From positions 144,464 to 208,463 of the forward strand of contig PQAF01000032.1 of NCBI GenBank assembly GCA_003105015.1: a stretch of 64,000 nucleotides of DNA. The letters are read 5' to 3'. The notes beneath the pieces were generated by a model that searched no databases, was not told the origin of the DNA, and saw only the letters and a list, made by a program, of their open reading frames with translations. This stretch comes from Rhodocyclales bacterium. Its GTDB lineage: Bacteria > Pseudomonadota > Gammaproteobacteria > Burkholderiales > Rhodocyclaceae. Below are positions 60,662 to 64,000 of this stretch, piece by piece; position 1 is the first letter of the stretch; the number at the start of each line of letters is the position of its first letter. The position numbers were made by a program, and so were the translations under genes.

Positions 60662-60667
60662 TATAAT
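60662..60667 (+). promoter_or_regulatory. -10 box close to the ZIP transporter start
   Basis: TATAAT, then CCGCGCCC and ATG at 60676. The start of transcription expected about seven bases after it would leave a leader of only two bases or so. Confidence 0.45.
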
Positions 60668-60675
60668 CCGCGCCC

Positions 60676-61452
60676 ATGTCCGTGCTCGCCTGGATCCTTG
60701 TCACCTCGTTTGCCGGCGGCGTGCTGTCGGTGACGGCTGCCGCCTTGTTCGCCCTGACGGCGCGCGGCGGCTGGGTGCCGCACCTGATCAGCTACGCCAT
60801 CGGCGCGCTGCTGGGCGCCGCCTTCCTCGAGGTGCTGCCCAATGCCATCGAGGCGCATGGCAACGTCGGCGCGGCGACCGCGATCGTGCTGGCCGGCATC
60901 CTTGGCTTCTTTGTGCTGGAAAAACTGGTGCTGTGGCGGCATTGCCACGACGATCATTGCGAAGGGCACGAGCCGCAGGCGCCCGCGCACGACCACGGCC
61001 GCAGCGGCCTGCTCATCCTGGTGGGGGACACCTTCCACAACTTCGTCGATGGCGTGCTGATCGCCGCCGCCTTCATGCAGGACGTCCGGCTGGGCATCGT
61101 CACGGCGCTGGCCATCATCGCCCACGAGATCCCGCAGGAGGTCGGCGACTTTCTGATCCTGCTGCATTCGGGCTATTCGCGCCTGAAGGCGCTGGCCTTC
61201 AACCTGCTCTCCAGCCTCGCCACCCTGGCGGGCGGCCTGCTCGCCTATTTCGCGCTCTCGGCGGTGCAGGGGGTGGTGCCGGTATTCCTGGCGCTGGCGG
61301 CCGCCAGCATGATCTACGTCGCCGTGGCCGACCTGATTCCCGGCCTGCACAAGCGCACCGAATTGCGCGCCACCCTGCAGCAGGTGCTACTCATTGCGGC
61401 CGGCGTCGCCACCATCCTGCTGGCGCACTTCCTCGTCGGGCATCACGACTGA
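60676..61452 (+). CDS. ZIP-family metal (zinc/iron) transporter
   Basis: 258 residues, eight transmembrane helices. The metal-binding helix 4 reads HNFVDGVLIAAAFM and helix 5 HEIPQEVGDFLILL, the two ZIP signature blocks, and a His-rich loop (HCHDDHCEGHEPQAPAHDHG, about 92-112) may gather metal. It imports divalent metals. The last 66 bp overlap the opposite small membrane gene. Confidence 0.92.
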   Translation: MSVLAWILVTSFAGGVLSVTAAALFALTARGGWVPHLISYAIGALLGAAFLEVLPNAIEAHGNVGAATAIVLAGILGFFVLEKLVLWRHCHDDHCEGHEPQAPAHDHGRSGLLILVGDTFHNFVDGVLIAAAFMQDVRLGIVTALAIIAHEIPQEVGDFLILLHSGYSRLKALAFNLLSSLATLAGGLLAYFALSAVQGVVPVFLALAAASMIYVAVADLIPGLHKRTELRATLQQVLLIAAGVATILLAHFLVGHHD

Positions 61453-61611
61453 GCGGCGCCGGCGCCGTGCCGGGGTGCCGACCAGCCAGAGGAAGAGGGC
61501 GAGCGGCGCCAGCCCGTAGAAGAAAAAGGTCAGGATGCCGGCGGTGATGCTGGATTCCGTCACGGCCATCATCAGGACGACCCAGAGCCAGCCGATGGCG
61601 ACGATGTACAT
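61387..61611 (-). CDS. Small membrane protein overlapping the ZIP gene
   Basis: 74 residues. Two hydrophobic segments (MYIVAIGWLWVVLMMAVTES and ILTFFFYGLAPLALFLWLVG) are followed by a basic tail TPARRRRRSV. It overlaps the ZIP gene by 66 bp on the other strand. Similar short membrane proteins beside PHA genes are known in this group to me only vaguely; function unknown. Confidence 0.65.
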   Translation of the reverse strand: MYIVAIGWLWVVLMMAVTESSITAGILTFFFYGLAPLALFLWLVGTPARRRRRSVVMPDEEVRQQDGGDAGRNE

Positions 61612-61638
61612 GGGCCGATTTTACCCTTTGCACCCACG

Positions 61639-61667
61639 TTGACAGGGGGTATGGTGCGGTGCAAAAT
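61639..61667 (+). promoter_or_regulatory. Promoter upstream of phaC
   Basis: TTGACA (61639-61644), 17 bp, CAAAAT (61662-61667), a good sigma-70 promoter 56 bp before the phaC ATG. Confidence 0.65.
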
Positions 61668-61722
61668 CCCTCTCCAATCCGACGGTTGGGCCATTTGCGA
61701 TCGTCATAGGGAGAAGCGGTAG

Positions 61723-63438
61723 ATGTCCGGTAACCCACAGGCCGATGCGGCTGCCATGCAGAACCTTTTTCAGGCCGGGCAGGCGTTCGCGCAGGGGTTC
61801 ATGAATTTCATGACGCAACCACAGGGCGCCCAGGCCGGCCAGGCCATGCCGGCGCCGCAATTTCCACAGAACGAAGCCCTCGCCAGCCTGCAGAAGGAAT
61901 TCGCCGCGCGCCATGTCGCGCTCTGGCAGGACATGCTGCAGCGCGGGCAGGGCGGGGCGGCGGCCGAAGTGAAGGACAAGCGCTTCTCCGCGCCGGAGTG
62001 GTCCGAGAGCCCCTATTTCGACTACCTGCGCCAGGCCTACCTGCTCAATGCCGAATTCCTCGACAGGCTGGCCGATGCAGTGCCGATGGACGACGAGGCG
62101 GTGCGCGGCCGGTTCAAATTCTTCAGCCGGCAGTTCATCGATGCCATGGCACCCTCCAACTTCGCTGCCACCAATCCGGAATTCGTCAGGACGGCGCTGG
62201 CCACCCAGGGCGCCAGCATCACGGCCGGCATCCAGAATCTCGTCGCCGACCTCGGCAAGGGGCGCATCTCGATGACCGACGATGCCGCCTTCGAAGTGGG
62301 GCGCAACCTGGCGGTGACGCCGGGCCAGGTGATCTTCGAGAACGAGCTGATCCAGCTCATCCAGTACGCGCCGGCGACGGCGAAGGTGCGCGCGCGGCCG
62401 CTGGTGGTGGTGCCGCCCTGCATCAACAAGTTCTACATCCTCGATCTGCAGCCGGAGAACTCCTTCGTGCGCCATGCCGTGGAGCAGGGCATGACGGTGT
62501 TCCTCGTCTCCTGGCGCAACCCGCAGGCCGATCTCGGCCATCTCGGCTGGGACGACTACATCGAGAAGGGGGCGCTGGCGGCGCTCGACGTGGCGCGGGA
62601 GGTGAGCGGCGCCGACAAGCTGAATGCGCTCGGCTTTTGCGTCGGCGGCACCATCCTCGCCGCCGCGCTCTCCGTCGCCAAGGCGCGCGGCGAGGACCGG
62701 GTGGCGAGCCTGACCCTGCTCACCTCGCTGCTCGATTTCTCCGATGGCGGCGAGGTCACGAACTACGTCGACGAAGCCTCCGTCGCGGCGCGCGAGAAGG
62801 TGATCGGCCGCGGCGGGCTGCTGCGCGGCGCCGAACTGGCCTCGGCCTTCTCCAGCCTGCGCGCCAACGATCTGATCTGGCAGTACGTCGTCGGCAACTA
62901 TCTCAAGGGCGGCAAGCCGACGGCCTTCGACCTGCTCTACTGGAACGCCGACAGCACCAATCTGCCCGGGCCCTTCGCCGTCTGGTACCTGCGCCACCTC
63001 TACCTGGAGAATGCCCTGCGCGAGCCGGGCCGGCTGGCGATGTGCGGCACCACGGCCGACCTCGGCCGGCTCGACATGCCCGCCTACGTCTATTCCAGCC
63101 GCGAGGACCACATCGTGCCGTGGAAGAGTGCCTATCTTTCGCGCGGCCTGCTCGGCGGCGAGACGACCTTCGTCATGGGCGCCAGCGGCCACATTGCCGG
63201 CGTGGTGAATCCGCCGGCCAAGGGCAAGCGCAGCCACTGGCGCAACGACGCCGCGGCCGCCGGCGCCGACGACTGGCTGGCCGGCGCGACGGAGCACAAG
63301 GGAAGCTGGTGGCCGCATTGGATAGAATGGCTCAGGCGATTTTCGGGCGATGAGCGCGATGCACCGAAGCAGCTCGGCAGCAAGCGTTACAAGCCGATCG
63401 AGGCGGCGCCCGGGCGCTACGTCAAGGAAAAGGCTTAG
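61723..63438 (+). CDS. phaC: Class I poly(3-hydroxyalkanoate) synthase
   Basis: 571 residues. The lipase-like box with nucleophile Cys is LGFCVGGTILA (about 305), Asp is in YSSREDHIVPWKSAY (about 460) and His in MGASGHIAGVVNPP (about 490). The conserved Trp after PHA synthase motif is in the C-terminal tail. It polymerises 3-hydroxyacyl-CoA into PHA granules. phaB follows 68 bp downstream, and phaZ is at 45.6 kb. Confidence 0.96.
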   Translation: MSGNPQADAAAMQNLFQAGQAFAQGFMNFMTQPQGAQAGQAMPAPQFPQNEALASLQKEFAARHVALWQDMLQRGQGGAAAEVKDKRFSAPEWSESPYFDYLRQAYLLNAEFLDRLADAVPMDDEAVRGRFKFFSRQFIDAMAPSNFAATNPEFVRTALATQGASITAGIQNLVADLGKGRISMTDDAAFEVGRNLAVTPGQVIFENELIQLIQYAPATAKVRARPLVVVPPCINKFYILDLQPENSFVRHAVEQGMTVFLVSWRNPQADLGHLGWDDYIEKGALAALDVAREVSGADKLNALGFCVGGTILAAALSVAKARGEDRVASLTLLTSLLDFSDGGEVTNYVDEASVAAREKVIGRGGLLRGAELASAFSSLRANDLIWQYVVGNYLKGGKPTAFDLLYWNADSTNLPGPFAVWYLRHLYLENALREPGRLAMCGTTADLGRLDMPAYVYSSREDHIVPWKSAYLSRGLLGGETTFVMGASGHIAGVVNPPAKGKRSHWRNDAAAAGADDWLAGATEHKGSWWPHWIEWLRRFSGDERDAPKQLGSKRYKPIEAAPGRYVKEKA

Positions 63439-63506
63439 ACCGTCCGCGCAACAGGGGAAACGCGGCCGGACGCAACAAGTCCCCGTCAAGCAAAGGAGAG
63501 AGAATC

Positions 63507-64000
63507 ATGTCGAGAGTCGCACTGATAACGGGAGGCATGGGCGGACTGGGCGAGGCGGTCTGCATCAAGATGGCCGCGCTGGGCTACAAGGTCGTGACGA
63601 CCTACAGCCCGAGCAACACCAAGGCCGGGGACTGGCTGAAGCAGATGAAGGCGCAGGGGTTCGATTTCCACGCCTATCCCTGCGATGTGGCCGATTTCGA
63701 CTCGTGCAAGGCCTGCGTGGACACGGTGACGAAGGACATCGGCCCGGTCGACGTCCTGGTCAACAACGCCGGCATCACGCGCGACATGACCTTCAAGAAG
63801 ATGACGAAGGGCGACTGGGACGTGGTCATGAAGACCAACCTCGACAGCGTCTTCAACATGACCAAGCAGGTCATGGACGGCATGATGGAGCGCGGCTGGG
63901 GCCGGGTGGTCAACGTGTCTTCGGTCAACGGCCAGAAGGGCGCCTTCGGCCAGACCAACTATTCCGCCGCCAAGGCCGGCATGCACGGCTTCACCAAGGC
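63507..64000 (+). CDS. phaB: Acetoacetyl-CoA reductase, 5' part (3' end outside window)
   Basis: The first 164 codons from the ATG at 63507 with AAAGGAGAG upstream. NADPH loop TGGMGGLGEAV, NNAGITRDMTF, and active-site Ser/Tyr/Lys in SSVNGQKGAFGQ and TNYSAAKAG are those of PhaB-type short-chain dehydrogenases. It makes (R)-3-hydroxybutyryl-CoA for phaC. The frame is open to the window end. Confidence 0.95.
   Translation, partial: MSRVALITGGMGGLGEAVCIKMAALGYKVVTTYSPSNTKAGDWLKQMKAQGFDFHAYPCDVADFDSCKACVDTVTKDIGPVDVLVNNAGITRDMTFKKMTKGDWDVVMKTNLDSVFNMTKQVMDGMMERGWGRVVNVSSVNGQKGAFGQTNYSAAKAGMHGFTK

Overview
The window reads as a piece of betaproteobacterial chromosome, most likely from the Rhodocyclales. 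The evidence is the gene order: infC-rpmI-rplT-pheS-pheT-ihfA-merR, then surE-pcm-nlpD-rpoS, dapA-bamC, bamD divergent from rluD-pgeF, and a polyhydroxyalkanoate set (phaC, phaB, phaZ). The core is GC-rich, with genes on both strands and many ATGA stop/start overlaps. I assign the taxon from gene content only.

Layout. 1-5.1 kb: translation genes and IHF alpha. 5.2-8.5 kb: tRNA-Pro and the surE-pcm-nlpD-rpoS stationary-phase block. 8.5-13.4 kb: leftward mltB, a transglutaminase/DUF3488 protein, a DUF58 protein and a MoxR ATPase. 13.4-20.4 kb: deacetylase-family protein, dapA, bamC, an MBL hydrolase, rlmD and a Bax-inhibitor-1 family protein. 20.5-29.3 kb: integrative element 1, about 8.7 kb. 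29.3-32.7 kb: queD, a radical-SAM protein, an XRE regulator, lysC, tRNA-Ser(GCT) and tRNA-Arg(ACG). 32.7-36.0 kb: integrative element 2, about 3.3 kb. 36-64 kb: ordinary core genes, including nfi, a Lon-type protease, pncA-pncB, hpf, phaZ, acyl-CoA ligase, a sensor kinase, a GGDEF protein, hydroxyacyl-CoA dehydrogenase, UspA plus a sigma-54 response regulator, bamD/rluD, a ZIP transporter and phaC-phaB.

The most striking feature is element 1. It sits inside the anticodon loop of a host tRNA-Ser(UGA) gene. The 5' part (20500-20538) is left at one end and the 3' part (29235-29285) at the other; joined, they form a complete 90-nt tRNA-Ser(UGA). The usual restoration of the missing 3' part is absent. 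Instead the element carries a complete, clearly different tRNA-Ser(UGA) at 20559-20646, only 20 bp inside the junction and directly downstream of the promoter of the broken host gene. The element appears to break a probably essential tRNA and supply its own copy. It also encodes a tyrosine integrase, an AlpA-like protein, a RepA-like ATPase next to seven copies of an octamer (probable iterons), an HTH protein resembling a small terminase, and a ribbon-helix-helix/YfbU fusion with a repeat-rich promoter.

Element 2 is a contrast. It entered tRNA-Arg(ACG), also at the anticodon loop, but restores the gene with a 45-bp direct repeat. It holds an integrase, a helix-turn-helix protein, an HUH-type rolling-circle initiator, strong hairpins, and two small genes, one a Trp-rich 56-residue protein not previously obvious because of its length.

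Across the core, an unusual decamer (GACTGACTTT) occurs six times in genes of both orientations, which is far above chance and resembles a DNA-uptake or chromosome-architecture word.
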